The notes beneath the pieces are model-generated. The model had not been told where the DNA came from and made no database searches. It was given only the letters and a program-made list of their open reading frames with translations. A program made the position numbers and the translations under genes. A stretch of 64,000 nt of DNA. It comes from Rhodovarius crocodyli. GTDB taxonomy: Bacteria; Pseudomonadota; Alphaproteobacteria; Acetobacterales; Acetobacteraceae. This document shows, in pieces, positions 19,051-27,968 of the stretch; position 1 is the stretch's first letter, and the number at the start of each line of letters is the position of its first letter. The stretch covers positions 248,001 to 312,000 of the forward strand of contig NZ_SACL01000003.1 in NCBI RefSeq assembly GCF_004005855.1, given 5' to 3'.

Positions 19051-19826
19051 TGCGCGAAGAAGGCCTCGGTCACGACATAGTCCAGCGCCAGGATGAGGAT
19101 GGAGGCCAGCACCACCGCGGAGGTGGTGGCCAGCCCCACGCCCTGGGCGCCGCCCTTGCTGCGATAGCCGCTGTAGCAGCCCATCAGCGCGATGACGAAG
19201 CCGAACACGGCGGCCTTGGCCAGGCCGCTCGTCACGTCCTGCAATTGCAGCACGTCCCAGCTGGCCTTGAGATAGGTGGCCGGCACGAAGCCCAGCTTGA
19301 CCGTGCCGATGACGAAGCCGCCCATCGCGCCCAGCACATCCGCCACCAGCACCAGCAGCGGCAGGGCCACGGTGGCGGCCAGGATGCGCGGGGCCACCAG
19401 ATACTTCATCGGATCGGTCGACAGGGTGGTCAGCGCGTCGATCTGGTCCGTCACGCGCATGGTGCCGAGCTCGGCCGCCATGGCCGCGCCGATGCGCCCG
19501 GCCACCATCAGCCCGGCCAATACCGGCCCCAGCTCACGCGTCACGCTCAGGATCACGACGCTGGCGATCGCGCTCTGCGCGTTGAAGCGGGCGAAGCCGG
19601 TGTAGCTCTGCAACGCCAGCACCATGCCGGTGAACAGCGCCGTCAGCGCCACCACGGGCAGGGAGAAATACGCCACCTCGATGAAATGCCGCAGGAACTG
19701 CCGCCCGTAGAATGGTGGGCGGAAGACGTGGCTGATCGCCTCCAGCGCAAAAAGCCCGAGATCGCCGGCGGAGCGGCAGGCCGCCACGATCGGCCGGCCC
19801 AGAGCGGCCAGGAAGGCTGTAACCAT
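19047..19826 (-). CDS. mlaE: Phospholipid-transport ABC permease (MlaE)
   Basis: 259 aa from ATG 19826; upstream in-frame starts would add a basic, non-conserved leader. Five or six hydrophobic segments and the family core RELGPVLAGLMVAGRIGAAM and AELGTMRVTDQIDAL are present. It forms the membrane channel with MlaF and a missing MlaD partner. It lies 82 bases from the end of the AraC gene, on the same strand. Confidence 0.93.
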   Translation of the reverse strand: MVTAFLAALGRPIVAACRSAGDLGLFALEAISHVFRPPFYGRQFLRHFIEVAYFSLPVVALTALFTGMVLALQSYTGFARFNAQSAIASVVILSVTRELGPVLAGLMVAGRIGAAMAAELGTMRVTDQIDALTTLSTDPMKYLVAPRILAATVALPLLVLVADVLGAMGGFVIGTVKLGFVPATYLKASWDVLQLQDVTSGLAKAAVFGFVIALMGCYSGYRSKGGAQGVGLATTSAVVLASILILALDYVVTEAFFAQ

Positions 19827-19908
19827 CAGGCGGAGTAGGGGAGCTGTCGCATCGCAGCGCACACTACCAGCCTGGAGGCATGGGGGCCAGCCAGGGGTTG
19901 CAGCCGCG

Positions 19909-20808
19909 TCACGCGGCCGCCGTGCGGGCGTAACGCGCCGGCGGCACCCCGACATGCCGCGCGAAGGCCACGGCGAAGGCGCTGGCCGAGCCATAGCCCA
20001 CCTTCTCCGCCACCTGCTCCACCGCCATGTCCCGTCCGCGCAGCAGGCGGCGGGCGAGGGCCATGCGCCAGGCCAGCAGGTATTCCATCGGCGCCAGCCC
20101 CATCATGCGGTTGAACCGCGCGAAGAAGGCGCTGCGCGACAGCGATGCCTCCCGCGCCAGCTCAGGCACCGTCCAGCCATGGGCGGGGCGGGCGTGCAGG
20201 GCGCGCAGCGCGGCCCCCAGCCGGTCATCCGCCAGGCCGCGCGCCAGCCCCGGCGTGCCCGCGCCGCTGCCGCCGCAGCGCAGGGCCTCGATCAGCAGCA
20301 CCTCCAGCAGGCGTTCCAGCACCAGGTCCCGCGCGGGGCGGCGGGCGCGGGTCTCCTCGCCGACCAGGGCCACCAGCGTGGCCAGCCGGGCCTCGCCGCG
20401 CACCAGCACCATCTCCGGCAACAGGGAGACCAGCAGCGCCGCATCCGGGGATCCGAAGCTGCAGAAGCCGCCCTGCATGCGCACATCCGCCGGCCCGTCC
20501 TGCCGGCCGACGCGGAAATGCCCCTCCGCGATCGGGGTGGGCAGCATCGATACATGTGGCGGCGGCGGGTCGATGCTGGTGTTCACCAGCGGCTCCGAGC
20601 CGGGAACCAGCACGAAATCTCCCGCCCGCACCACTTCCGGCGGGCGCTTGCCGATCTGCAGCAGGCAGGCCCCTTCCAGGATCGCGCCGTAGAAGGGCTC
20701 GCCGGTGGCGGGGCGTTCCACGCGCCAGCGCCCCGCGCCCTCAACCAGCTTGGAATAGCGGGCGGCGGGCTGCAGCAGCGTCACGATCTCAGCGAGCGGG
20801 TCGACCAT
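19909..20808 (-). CDS. AraC-family regulator with cupin-type sensor domain
   Basis: 299 aa. The N-terminal half (about 1-185) is an AraC_binding_6/cupin region (RPATGEPFYGAILEGACLLQ). The C-terminal half has two helix-turn-helix motifs, with R-S-A-F-F-A-R-F and the second A-E-K-V-G-Y-G-S-A-S-A-F. It is divergent from the SDR gene with 100 bases between, so it very likely controls it. The ligand is unknown; related regulators answer to small carbonyl or aromatic compounds. Confidence 0.88.
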   Translation of the reverse strand: MVDPLAEIVTLLQPAARYSKLVEGAGRWRVERPATGEPFYGAILEGACLLQIGKRPPEVVRAGDFVLVPGSEPLVNTSIDPPPPHVSMLPTPIAEGHFRVGRQDGPADVRMQGGFCSFGSPDAALLVSLLPEMVLVRGEARLATLVALVGEETRARRPARDLVLERLLEVLLIEALRCGGSGAGTPGLARGLADDRLGAALRALHARPAHGWTVPELAREASLSRSAFFARFNRMMGLAPMEYLLAWRMALARRLLRGRDMAVEQVAEKVGYGSASAFAVAFARHVGVPPARYARTAAA

Positions 20809-20819
20809 GCGGAACAGGA

Positions 20820-20831
20820 CTTTCGCGAAAG
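20820..20831. promoter_or_regulatory. 12-bp perfect palindrome between AraC and SDR genes
   Basis: CTTTCGCGAAAG is fully symmetric and sits 11 bases from the AraC start codon in the divergent promoter gap. AraC proteins usually bind direct repeats, so it may serve another factor or be chance. Confidence 0.3.
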
Positions 20832-20908
20832 AAGCCAGGATTTTCCGACGTGGGAAGCCGGTGGCCGCCTGTCCATCTCTGCATCGTCACAAACGCGGAA
20901 GTTTACCC

Positions 20909-21664
20909 ATGCCGACCATCCTCATCACCGGCTGTTCCTCGGGCTTCGGCCTGGAGACGGCGCGCCTGTTCCTCGAACGCGGCTGGAACGTCATTGCCAC
21001 CATGCGCAGGCCGGACCCCTCCGTCCTGCCGGCCTCGGACCGGTTGCGCATCCTGGCGCTGGACGTGACGGACCCGATCAGCATCGCCCATGCGGTGCGC
21101 GATGCGGGCGAGATCGACGTGCTGGTCAACAATGCCGGCTTCGGCGCCCCGGTGCCGATCGAGCTGACGCCGGCCGAGGTCACGCGCCAGCTGTTCGAGA
21201 CCAACACCTTCGGCACGCTGGCCGTCACCCAGGCGGTGCTGCCGCAGTTTCGGAAGCGCCGGGCGGGCGTGGTCATCAACGTCACGTCTTCCGTCACGCT
21301 GAAGGTACTGCCGCTGGTGGGGATGTACCGCGCCGCCAAGATGGCGGTGAACGCCTTCACCGAATCACTGGCCGCCGAGGTCGAGCCGCTGGGCATCCGC
21401 GTGCGGCTGGTGCTGCCGGGTTCTTCCGGCGAGACACGGTTCCGCGACAACGCCACGCCCTATCTGGCCGGGCTCGACAACCCCGACTACGCGCCGATGA
21501 TCGAGGCGATACTGGCCCGCTTCACCAGCGGTGAGGGCCCGCACACCCATGCCACGGATGTGGCGGGGGCGGTGTGGTACGCCGCGACCGATGCGACGGC
21601 GCCCATGAAGATCCCGGCAGGCGCCGACGCGGAACTGTGGATGGCGGAAGCCGTCGCCGCCTGA
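20909..21664 (+). CDS. Short-chain dehydrogenase/reductase
   Basis: 251 aa from ATG 20909. Classical SDR: nucleotide motif TGCSSGFGLETARL, NNAGFG, and catalytic Ser/Tyr/Lys in NVTSSVT and Y-R-A-A-K. Aromatic/aliphatic carbonyl reduction is likely but the substrate is not predictable. Divergent AraC regulator next door. Its stop lies four bases from the dnaB stop on the other strand. Confidence 0.9.
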   Translation: MPTILITGCSSGFGLETARLFLERGWNVIATMRRPDPSVLPASDRLRILALDVTDPISIAHAVRDAGEIDVLVNNAGFGAPVPIELTPAEVTRQLFETNTFGTLAVTQAVLPQFRKRRAGVVINVTSSVTLKVLPLVGMYRAAKMAVNAFTESLAAEVEPLGIRVRLVLPGSSGETRFRDNATPYLAGLDNPDYAPMIEAILARFTSGEGPHTHATDVAGAVWYAATDATAPMKIPAGADAELWMAEAVAA

Positions 21665-21668
21665 GCCA

Positions 21669-23180
21669 TCACTCCGCGTAGGGGTCCGGCCCGTCATGCA
21701 CGGTGTCCAGGTCCCCGAAGCGGGTGAACTCGGCCTCGAAGAACAGGTCGATCTTGCCGGTGGGGCCGTGGCGCTGCTTGGCGATGTACAGCTCTGCCTT
21801 GTTGTGCGCGCGTTCCATGTCCTGCACCCAGCGGTCATGGGCGATGGTGAACTTCTCCGGCTGGTCGAAGTTGCTTTCCTTCGGCTCGCGCGCCTTCAGG
21901 TAATAGTCGTCGCGATAGACGAACATGACCACGTCGGCGTCCTGCTCGATCGAGCCCGATTCACGCAGATCCGACAGCTGGGGCCGCTTGTCCTCGCGCT
22001 GTTCGACGGCGCGGGAGAGCTGGGACAGCGCCATCACCGGCACGTGCAGCTCCTTCGCCAGGGCCTTCAGGCCCTGGGTGATCATGGAGATTTCCAGCAC
22101 GCGGCTGTCGGACTTGGTGCCGGGCGCCGGGCGCATCAGCTGCAGATAGTCCACCACGATCATGTCCAGGCCCCGCGTGCGCTTCAGCCGCCGGCAGCGT
22201 GTGCGCATCGCGGAAATGCTGATGGCCGGCGTGTCGTCGATGACGATGGGCAGGGTCGAGAGGGTGCGGCTCGCCTCATAGAAGCGGTCGAATTCCTGCT
22301 GCGTGATCTCACCACGGCGGATGCGGTCGCCCGAGATCCGGCTTTCCTCGGCCAGCAGACGGTTGGCCAGCTGCTCGGCCGCCATTTCGAGGGAGAACAG
22401 GATGACGGAGCCCTTGGGCACCTCGCCGGGCTGAAGGTCCTTCACCAGGGATTTCGCGGCGCCGAAGGCCAGCTTGGTGGCCAGCGCCGTCTTGCCCATG
22501 CCGGGGCGCCCCGCGAGGATCAGAAGGTCCGAGCCGTGCAGGCCGCCCAGGCGCGCATCCACGTCGCGCAGGCCGGTCGGCAGGCCCGACACGCCGCCGC
22601 CCGCCGCCTTGGCCTTGGCAGCGGTCTCCACCGCCTGGGCCAGGGCGCGGTCGAAGGTGATGCCGCCGCCCTCGGTGCCGCCGCCGCCGGTCGCCAGCTC
22701 GAACAATTCCTGCTCGGCGGCCTCAATCTGGCCCTTGCCGTCGATCTCGGGGTCCAGGCCGAAGGCGCGGTTCACCAGCGTCTCGCCCACATCCACCAGC
22801 TGGCGGCGCAGCCAGCAGTCATGGATCAGCCGGCCGTATTCGCCGGCGTTGATGATGCCGACGGTCGCCGAGAGCAGCTGCACGAGATAGGCGGTGCCGC
22901 CCACTTCCTCCAGCATGCCGTTGTGCTCGAACTCGCCCTTGAGGGTCACGACATCGGCCAGCGCGTTGTTTTCCACCCGGCGCTGGATGGCGCTGAAGAT
23001 GCGGCCGTGGATGGGGTCCGCGAAATGCTCGGCGGCGAGGAACTCGCTGACCCGCTCATAGGCCTTGTTGTTGGACAGCAGCGCACCCAGGAGCGCCTGT
23101 TCCGCCTCCAGGTTCTGGGGCGGAATCCGTGCGGATTGCCCGAACATGGGCTGCGACTCCGGAGGGTGGATGCTGTTCAT
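21669..23180 (-). CDS. dnaB: Replicative DNA helicase DnaB
   Basis: 503 aa from ATG 23180; longer in-frame extensions upstream are rejected because the conserved N-terminus (RIPPQNLEAEQALLGALL) starts soon after it. N-terminal DnaB domain residues 15-120, then the RecA-type motor with Walker A GRPGMGKTALATKLAFG and MIVVDYLQLM. It unwinds the fork 5' to 3' as a hexamer. No intein is seen. The 118 bases before it are shared with the divergent methyltransferase. Confidence 0.97.
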   Translation of the reverse strand: MNSIHPPESQPMFGQSARIPPQNLEAEQALLGALLSNNKAYERVSEFLAAEHFADPIHGRIFSAIQRRVENNALADVVTLKGEFEHNGMLEEVGGTAYLVQLLSATVGIINAGEYGRLIHDCWLRRQLVDVGETLVNRAFGLDPEIDGKGQIEAAEQELFELATGGGGTEGGGITFDRALAQAVETAAKAKAAGGGVSGLPTGLRDVDARLGGLHGSDLLILAGRPGMGKTALATKLAFGAAKSLVKDLQPGEVPKGSVILFSLEMAAEQLANRLLAEESRISGDRIRRGEITQQEFDRFYEASRTLSTLPIVIDDTPAISISAMRTRCRRLKRTRGLDMIVVDYLQLMRPAPGTKSDSRVLEISMITQGLKALAKELHVPVMALSQLSRAVEQREDKRPQLSDLRESGSIEQDADVVMFVYRDDYYLKAREPKESNFDQPEKFTIAHDRWVQDMERAHNKAELYIAKQRHGPTGKIDLFFEAEFTRFGDLDTVHDGPDPYAE

Positions 23181-23298
23181 GCGCCTTGATACCGCGCCCG
23201 GCCCGCGGGCGCCCTGTGGATGATATGTGGATAGCGGGGGCGGCCGATCAACTCGCGCGTGCTTCGCTTCCGTCCCGCTTGTGGCTAAGCTCCGCGGC

Positions 23299-24087
23299 AT
23301 GGCCGAAACACCGGAACATTCCCGCTACCACGCCTACATGCAGGCCGCAGAAGGCGTGCAGGGCTGGTATTCCGACATGTCGGCCGCGCTGTTCGATGCC
23401 TTTCTGGCGTTCCAGGGCGGGCCCGGCGGCCCGGGTGACATGCTGGAGATCGGGGTGGCCTATGGCCGGTCCGCCCTGATGATGGGCATGCACCTGCGCG
23501 ACGACGCCACGCTGCGGCTTGTGGATATCGGCACCGCGCTGATGGAGCAGTCCGTCGCGCTGATCCGCCCGCACTGCCAGGGCAAGGTGGAGCCGATCCT
23601 GCAATATTCCGAGGCGCTGCCCCCCGATTCGCTGCCGGCGCTCGGCACCCGCTTCGTGCATATCGACGGCGACCACGGCACCTGGGGCGTCCAGGCGGAC
23701 CTGGCCCTGGCCGACCGCGTGCTGCGGCAGGACGGCGTGGTGGTGCTGGACGATTTCTTCTCCGAGAGCTTCGTGGGCGTCACCTGGGGCGCGATGACCT
23801 GGCTGGCCCAGAACCCCGGACGGTTCGAGATGGTGCTGGTGGGCTTCAACAAGGCCTATCTGGTGCGCCCGCGCGGGGCGCGGCGCGCGCTGGAGTTCAT
23901 CCGCGACGGGTTGCAGCCGCATCTGGCGGCCTGCGGCCAGCCCCCCAGCACGCTGCTGCGCACCGATGACCCGCGCGCCTGCGGCTGCTTCGGCATCACC
24001 GCGCGCCAGTTCGACCGCGACTATGTGACGCGGGAGATCGCGATGGGCCTGCCGGAGGAAACACCGCCCGGCAAATACCCGGTCTAG
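23299..24087 (+). CDS. Class I SAM-dependent methyltransferase (cephalosporin hydroxylase-like type)
   Basis: 262 aa from ATG 23299. SAM motif MLEIGVAYGRSALMMGMHL (about residue 46), then FVHIDGDHGTWGVQADLAL and GVVVLDDFFSE, the pattern of Methyltransf_24 proteins found with glycan genes. It is divergent from dnaB. Its stop codon shares the tetramer CTAG with the stop of the AsmA gene on the opposite strand. Substrate unknown. Confidence 0.78.
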   Translation: MAETPEHSRYHAYMQAAEGVQGWYSDMSAALFDAFLAFQGGPGGPGDMLEIGVAYGRSALMMGMHLRDDATLRLVDIGTALMEQSVALIRPHCQGKVEPILQYSEALPPDSLPALGTRFVHIDGDHGTWGVQADLALADRVLRQDGVVVLDDFFSESFVGVTWGAMTWLAQNPGRFEMVLVGFNKAYLVRPRGARRALEFIRDGLQPHLAACGQPPSTLLRTDDPRACGCFGITARQFDRDYVTREIAMGLPEETPPGKYPV

Positions 24088-25889
24088 CAGCCGTTCTGCC
24101 GCACCGTGGCGCGCAGCCCCTCAGGCAGCGCGATCGCGCCATCCCCCGGCAGGCTGTCGCGTGAACCGAGGCCGATCTCGGGGTTTGCGAAGCTACCATG
24201 CACCCGGATGGGCAGGTCCAGCGCCAGGAAATCCGTGGTGTCGCGCTGGCTGCGCACGGCCAGGTCCAGCTGCCGCCGCATCAGGTCGAAGCTGGCGCTG
24301 CCCTGCACCGTGCCGGTCGCGGCGCGCAGCCGCAGGGGCATCACCCTGCCACGCCCTTCCCGCAGCACCACCACGGCCAGCGCGCAGCGCAGCGGCGTGC
24401 GGCCAGGCGCGGTGCGGAAGATGGCGCGCAGATCGGTGGACATCGCCTCGATCACCGCGCGCTCGATGCTGCCGTTGCGGATGCTGAGGACGGCGGTGCC
24501 CGAGGCCCGGCGCATCGCCTGGCGCAGCGTGCCGCCGCTGGCCTGCACATGCGCCTCGGCCGTCACCGCGCCTTCCAGCGGCAGCGGGCGCAGGCCGAGC
24601 AGTTGGCGCAGCGCGTCCAGCCGGCCCTCACGCATGGTCACGCTGGCTTCCACGGCCGTGCCGCCCTCAACCGCCTGCGCCTCGGCCGCCGCCTGCAGCC
24701 GCGCGCCCGCGATCACCCCGCTGGCCTGCGGAATCTCGATGCGGCCGGGCGTCACGTTCACCCGCAGGGCGGCATTCGTGGCGCGCCATTCGCCATAGAG
24801 CAGCTCGCGCGCCGTCAGGCGGGCGGTGATGGTGGGGTCGGGGTTGCGGTCCACCACCAGGCGCGTGTCGGCATCGCCGTCCGGCGCCGGGCCCGCATTG
24901 CGGCCCAGCAGGCGGTTCAGGTCCAGCCGCGTCGCGTCCAGCTGCACGTCCAGGTCGTCGGCCACGCCGGGTAGACCTTCGGTCAGGCGCAGCAGGGGCG
25001 CGGTGAGCGCCTGGCCGTCCAGGCTGCCGGCCGCGTCGCGCAGGGCCCAGACATCGCCCTCGCGGCTAGCATCGCCCGCCAGTTCCAGGGCGATGTCGGG
25101 GGCGCCCTGCACACCCAGGTCACGCAGGAAGGTGGCGAGCTCGGGCGTGCGCAGCTCCAGCCGGCCCTGCCAGCGGTCGAAGTTCATGGGGTCGCTGGCG
25201 GTGGCGTCCAGCGCGGCCTGGGTGCGGCGGGACTGCGCCTCCAGCTTCATCGGGAAGGGGCGCTCCGCCTGGGCCAGTTCCGCGAAGCTGCCGAGGCGTC
25301 CCTGCAATGCCAGGGGCAGGTCGTTATAGCTGCCGCGCGCGTGCAGGCGCACGGGTTCGGTCCGGCTGTCGGTCGCGATCTCGGCTTCATCCACCCCCAC
25401 CCGCAGCAGCTTGCCGCTGCTGGTGCGGATCAGGATCTCGGAACCCGTGACGCGCAGCAGGGCCGCATACCACCCGCCATCCCGGCCGGAGGCCGCGGCG
25501 CTGCGGGTCTGCCGCGCGCCCTGCCAGTTGCCCCGGCGTTCCCCGTCGCGTTCCAGCAGCAGGGAGGCACCTTCCGCCGCCGCATCCGTCAATTCCAGCC
25601 GGCCCATCAGCAGCGGCCACAGGGCGATGCCGGCATCCAGCTGCCGCAGCGTCAGCATGTCCGGGCGGCTGCCGCCGGTGATGTTGGCCAGCTTCACGTC
25701 GCGCAGCGCCACCCGCAGCGTCAGCCCGGGCGTGACCCGAAGGCTGCCGATGGTCGCCTGGCGGTCAAGCCGCGCCGAGATCCGGCCCGCCGCCATGCCC
25801 GCCAACTCCAGCCGCGGCAGCGCCAGCCACAGCGTGGCCAGTGCCAGCAGCGGCAGGCAGAGCAGGGCGATGATCAGGCGGCGTATCAG
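24084..25889 (-). CDS. AsmA-family protein (bridge-like lipid transport/assembly), probable CTG start
   Basis: About 601 aa if translation starts at CTG 25889. The first ATG/GTG/TTG in frame (TTG 25805) would cut off the only hydrophobic segment: upstream codons read IRRLIIALLCLPLLALATLW, the usual N-terminal anchor of AsmA proteins. AGAGGA lies nine bases before CTG 25889, and no canonical start exists between it and the stop at 25941-25943. The rest is periplasmic beta-taco sequence, with the AsmA_2 region near the end (VTAEAHVQASGGTLRQAMRR, FDLMRRQLDLAVRSQ). Such proteins maintain outer-membrane lipid balance. A frameshift near the start is the alternative explanation. Confidence 0.78.
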   Translation of the reverse strand: MIRRLIIALLCLPLLALATLWLALPRLELAGMAAGRISARLDRQATIGSLRVTPGLTLRVALRDVKLANITGGSRPDMLTLRQLDAGIALWPLLMGRLELTDAAAEGASLLLERDGERRGNWQGARQTRSAAASGRDGGWYAALLRVTGSEILIRTSSGKLLRVGVDEAEIATDSRTEPVRLHARGSYNDLPLALQGRLGSFAELAQAERPFPMKLEAQSRRTQAALDATASDPMNFDRWQGRLELRTPELATFLRDLGVQGAPDIALELAGDASREGDVWALRDAAGSLDGQALTAPLLRLTEGLPGVADDLDVQLDATRLDLNRLLGRNAGPAPDGDADTRLVVDRNPDPTITARLTARELLYGEWRATNAALRVNVTPGRIEIPQASGVIAGARLQAAAEAQAVEGGTAVEASVTMREGRLDALRQLLGLRPLPLEGAVTAEAHVQASGGTLRQAMRRASGTAVLSIRNGSIERAVIEAMSTDLRAIFRTAPGRTPLRCALAVVVLREGRGRVMPLRLRAATGTVQGSASFDLMRRQLDLAVRSQRDTTDFLALDLPIRVHGSFANPEIGLGSRDSLPGDGAIALPEGLRATVRQNGC

Positions 25890-25960
25890 GGCGCGGCTTC
25901 CTCTGGCGGACAGGGGAAGAACCCATGCCGTCCGATGAGGTTACCACGCGTGGCGCGGAT

Positions 25961-26452
25961 TTACTCGGCCGGTGAGGGCGCCGGACGGCTGCGGGTGCGG
26001 CGGCGCGGCGCGGCGGCCACCGGCGCGCTGCCCGGCAGGGGCGGCACCACGAAGGGCGTGCTGGGCATGGCGTCGCTCACGGTCTGGCGCGGGCGGCGCA
26101 CCTGCAGCGCCACGCCGCCGCAGCGGGAGTAGCAGGCGTTATAGGTCTCGGTGCAGCCATCGGAGTTCTGCAGGCAGATCGGCGGGGCCACGCAGCCGGC
26201 CGCGCCCTCTCGGCAGCCGTTGAAGCCGCGCGAAATCGCGGAATCGGCCCCGAAGCAGGCGCCGGCGCTGGCCTGTTCGGCATTCAGGCATTGCTGGCGC
26301 TCGGCCTGGCAGGTGGCGATGCAGGAATCGCCCGCCTCCAGCGCGCCGGCCGGCGTGCTCATGGTCGTGAAGCCCGCGGGCGGCAGGTAACGGGTCTCGG
26401 TCTCCGCGCAGGCGGAAAGCAGGATCAGCAGGCTGAGGACGAGGCGGCGCAT
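25961..26452 (-). CDS. Cysteine-rich lipoprotein, function unknown
   Basis: 163 aa from ATG 26452. Signal peptide MRRLVLSLLILLSAC with lipobox LLSAC. The mature part has ten cysteines between residues about 43 and 112 (C-I-A-T-C, Q-Q-C, G-A-C, N-G-C, A-G-C, P-I-C, D-G-C, N-A-C, S-R-C), an even number that could form five disulfides in the periplasm. The tail is rich in Pro, Ala and Arg. It lies 71 bases before the AsmA gene on the same strand. I do not recognise a family. Confidence 0.65.
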   Translation of the reverse strand: MRRLVLSLLILLSACAETETRYLPPAGFTTMSTPAGALEAGDSCIATCQAERQQCLNAEQASAGACFGADSAISRGFNGCREGAAGCVAPPICLQNSDGCTETYNACYSRCGGVALQVRRPRQTVSDAMPSTPFVVPPLPGSAPVAAAPRRRTRSRPAPSPAE

Positions 26453-26538
26453 GGCCGGAAACCTATGCCGCGCCGCACGCGCCGGGCAATGGGGCAATCG
26501 TGATCTTCACCGTGCCCATGCTTCGGCGTGCCCGGGCT

Positions 26539-27435
26539 TCAGCGTGCGCGCGCGGGGCCGCCCGTCAGCGTCACGGCGCCCAGCATGCCCAAGATGGCCA
26601 GCAGCGCGCCCAGTGCCTGCTTGGCGCCGATCGCCTCACCCAGCACGATGGCGGACATGGCGAGCGCCGCCACCGGCACCACCACCGACAGCGTGGCCGC
26701 GCGGGTGGGGCCCAGGATTTCCAGGCTGCGGGTGAACATCTGCATGGAGATGACGCCCAGCATGATGCCCTGCGCGAAACCGATCCAGAGCTGCAGCCAC
26801 AGCGGCCGCGCCAGGAAATCCGCGGCGGAGGTGCTGACCCACAGCGGCAGGATGATGATGGCCGAGACGATCGCCATGGCCGAGGCGGTGACGAAGGCCG
26901 GCGCCTGCCAGCGCCGCAGCAGCGCGCCGAAGAAGCCCCAGCTGGTGCCCGCCATGAACAGCAGCACGTCGCCCTTCCACACATCCGGCAGGTCGGTCGA
27001 CAGCCCGTCCCAGCCGATGAACAGCACGCCCAGCAGCATCAGCCCCAGCGCCCCGACGCGCCCGCGCGTGGCCGTTTCCCCCAGCAGCAGATAGCCCGCC
27101 AGCGCGCCCATGATGGGTCCGGTGATGGGCGGGATGGTGCCGCCATGGCTGGCCGGGGCATAGAGCAGGGCGGTGGTGAACACCATCAGGTTGCCGACGC
27201 CCCCCATGGCCGTCAGCACCAGCAGCTTCGGCAGGCCCAGGCGCACCAGCGCCGCGCGCTCACGCCAGACCAGCGGCGCGAGGATGAGGCCCGAGATCAG
27301 GAAACGGCAGGCGATGAGATCGAAGGGATGCATGCCCTGCCCGGCGAGGGAGATGCGCGCCACCACGGCATGCGCCCCCCAGATCACCGACGCCCCCATC
27401 CCGAGTGCAAGGCCAAGCCAGAGCCGCGAATTCAT
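26539..27435 (-). CDS. DMT-superfamily (EamA) transporter
   Basis: 298 aa with about ten hydrophobic segments in two EamA halves (GASVIWGAHAVVARISL and MAGTSWGFFGALLRRW). The family exports amino acids or metabolites. It follows the thiol dioxygenase gene by 29 bases, so it may export a sulfur compound related to that reaction; this is inference. Confidence 0.88.
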   Translation of the reverse strand: MNSRLWLGLALGMGASVIWGAHAVVARISLAGQGMHPFDLIACRFLISGLILAPLVWRERAALVRLGLPKLLVLTAMGGVGNLMVFTTALLYAPASHGGTIPPITGPIMGALAGYLLLGETATRGRVGALGLMLLGVLFIGWDGLSTDLPDVWKGDVLLFMAGTSWGFFGALLRRWQAPAFVTASAMAIVSAIIILPLWVSTSAADFLARPLWLQLWIGFAQGIMLGVISMQMFTRSLEILGPTRAATLSVVVPVAALAMSAIVLGEAIGAKQALGALLAILGMLGAVTLTGGPARAR

Positions 27436-27464
27436 TGCGCGGCACAGTGTGGCTTACCGGAAGT

Positions 27465-27968
27465 TCACGCAAGGATCAGGTTGAGGTCCGTCGCGAACTT
27501 TTCGTAGGCCAGGCCATAGACATGGATGGAGACCGCCGTCTCCGAGCAGCAATTGGCCAGGCGGTGGATCAGGTCGTCGCGCGCCGGGCCGTGGCTGACA
27601 TCGCCGGGCAGGCGCAGATGCGCGGCCGTCAGGCGCGGGGGCTCGCCGGGGGCGTAGTAGTGCTCGGTCATGATGCCGCGATGCATGCCGAAGGCGCACC
27701 AGCTCTTGTGGGCATGCACGGGGGACATCTGGCCGGGGCGCCACACCAGCGCGACCACGCCGTAATCCTCGCCCTCATGCAGAAGGTGGCGGATGTAGTG
27801 GTCCGGGCATTCCGGGCAGGAGACGTCGGCCAGCAGTTCCGGGTCGTCCAGAAAGGGGGCCATGGCATCGGCCACCCGCACTTCACGCCCTTCGAGCGGG
27901 GTGCGGCAGGCCTCGTCGATGGCGGCGAGCATCGCGTTCAGCGAGGCGCGCGGGCGGATCATGTTCAT
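27465..27968 (-). CDS. Thiol dioxygenase of the cysteine dioxygenase type I/3-mercaptopropionate family
   Basis: 167 aa cupin. The three iron-binding histidines are visible: two in M-S-P-V-H-A-H-K-S-W and one in AVSIHVYGLAYEKF. These enzymes oxidise cysteine or 3-mercaptopropionate to the sulfinate with O2. Its ATG overlaps the stop of the GntR gene by four bases (27965-27968), tying enzyme and regulator into one unit. Choice between cysteine and another thiol is open. Confidence 0.82.
   Translation of the reverse strand: MNMIRPRASLNAMLAAIDEACRTPLEGREVRVADAMAPFLDDPELLADVSCPECPDHYIRHLLHEGEDYGVVALVWRPGQMSPVHAHKSWCAFGMHRGIMTEHYYAPGEPPRLTAAHLRLPGDVSHGPARDDLIHRLANCCSETAVSIHVYGLAYEKFATDLNLILA

Noticed and set aside
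23181-23300. 40-residue N-terminal extension of DnaB
   Set aside because: Not conserved in character, and it runs into the divergent promoter region.
25765-25947. 60-codon frame with ATG at the AsmA 5' end
   Set aside because: Wrong frame for the membrane helix; Pro/Ala/Gly-rich. It would matter only if a frameshift were proven.
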